Below, in pieces: positions 6,273 through 6,532 of a stretch of 6,532 nt of DNA. Source of the DNA: an uncultured Clostridia bacterium. Lineage in GTDB: Bacteria > Bacillota > Clostridia > Oscillospirales > Ruminococcaceae. Each line of letters begins with the position of its first letter. The stretch's first letter is position 1. The stretch spans positions 1 to 6,532 of the forward strand of contig CALDJI010000199.1 of the NCBI GenBank assembly GCA_937901805.1, written 5' to 3'. The notes beneath the pieces are model-generated. The model was not told the origin of the DNA and ran no database searches. It saw only the letters and a program-made list of their open reading frames with translations. A program made the position numbers and the translations under genes.

Positions 6273-6530
6273 TTACAGGTTATTTTTGAAAAAAGCTTCC
6301 ATGCTCTGTGCTGCGTTTTCTTCATCTTCCCCTTCGACAGTTACATGAAGGGTTTCTCCCTTTTTGGCTGTCAGTCCCATTACGGCAAAGATGCGTTTCG
6401 CGTCTGCTTTTTTGCCTCCCTTTTCCAGAGTGATCGTGCTTTTAAACCCAGCGGCCTCTTTTACCAGCAGTCCCGCCGGACGTGCATGGATCCCCTCTGG
6501 ATCTGTGATGACATAATCAAATGTTTTCAT
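6273..6530 (-). CDS. ptsH: Phosphocarrier protein HPr
   Basis: The 85-residue protein is the standard HPr length. The phosphorylated residue is His15 in the block GIHARPAG (13-20), which accepts phosphate from enzyme I and passes it to sugar-specific EIIA domains in the cytoplasm. The second conserved block, KADAKRIFAVMGL, has Arg46 where HPr of Bacillus and relatives has the regulatory Ser46 that HPr kinase phosphorylates for CcpA-dependent catabolite repression. Gly-rich turns and the acidic C-terminal helix (about 69-85) fit the family. The start ATG at 6530-6528 is 2 nt from the window edge, so its ribosome binding site and promoter lie outside. It precedes ptsI on the same strand with 69 nt between, the usual ptsHI order. 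Confidence 0.96.
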   Translation of the reverse strand: MKTFDYVITDPEGIHARPAGLLVKEAAGFKSTITLEKGGKKADAKRIFAVMGLTAKKGETLHVTVEGEDEENAAQSMEAFFKNNL

Positions 6531-6532
6531 GG

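Overview
The window looks like chromosome of a low-to-mid GC Gram-positive of the Clostridia, most likely a gut Oscillospiraceae/Ruminococcaceae-type organism. The reasons are strong sigma-A style promoters, GGAGG ribosome binding sites, an FMN riboswitch driving an ECF riboflavin transporter subunit, a sortase-anchored surface protein with a proline-rich stalk, and an HPr/enzyme I pair of the clostridial kind. The placement rests on protein flavour and gene style only; no rRNA or phylogenetic marker was tested.

Layout. (1) 1-440, minus strand: start of a ribU-like gene preceded by a complete FMN riboswitch with an intrinsic terminator and a near-perfect promoter. (2) 441-3180: an accessory phase-variation-like cassette. 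A 206-residue serine recombinase is followed by about 160 bp of very AT-rich DNA bounded by 24-bp inverted repeats (21/24 matches), then by a 533-residue secreted, wall-anchored surface protein. The best promoter between the repeats points backwards, towards the recombinase. (3) 3178-4573: an extended -10 promoter, a leader of about 190 nt and a compact DEAD-box RNA helicase. (4) 4526-4573: a bidirectional terminator shared with the convergent PTS genes. (5) 4564-6530, minus strand: ptsH (HPr) followed by ptsI (enzyme I). The enzyme I reading frame is broken near its N-terminus.

How the parts work together. The central proposal is that the recombinase flips the small segment between the repeats and so switches transcription of the surface protein. 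In the orientation seen here the stronger promoter fires antisense to the recombinase, and the surface gene has no convincing promoter after the right repeat, so this copy is probably OFF. The general principle (invertible promoters controlling surface proteins) is well known. This particular pairing of recombinase, repeats and surface protein is read from the sequence and has not been tested.

The second notable item is ptsI. A full-length enzyme I needs a -1 shift at an A7 run, which has the classical A_AAA_AAG form, and it also appears to lack about eight conserved residues. A small deletion or an assembly error is the simplest reading.
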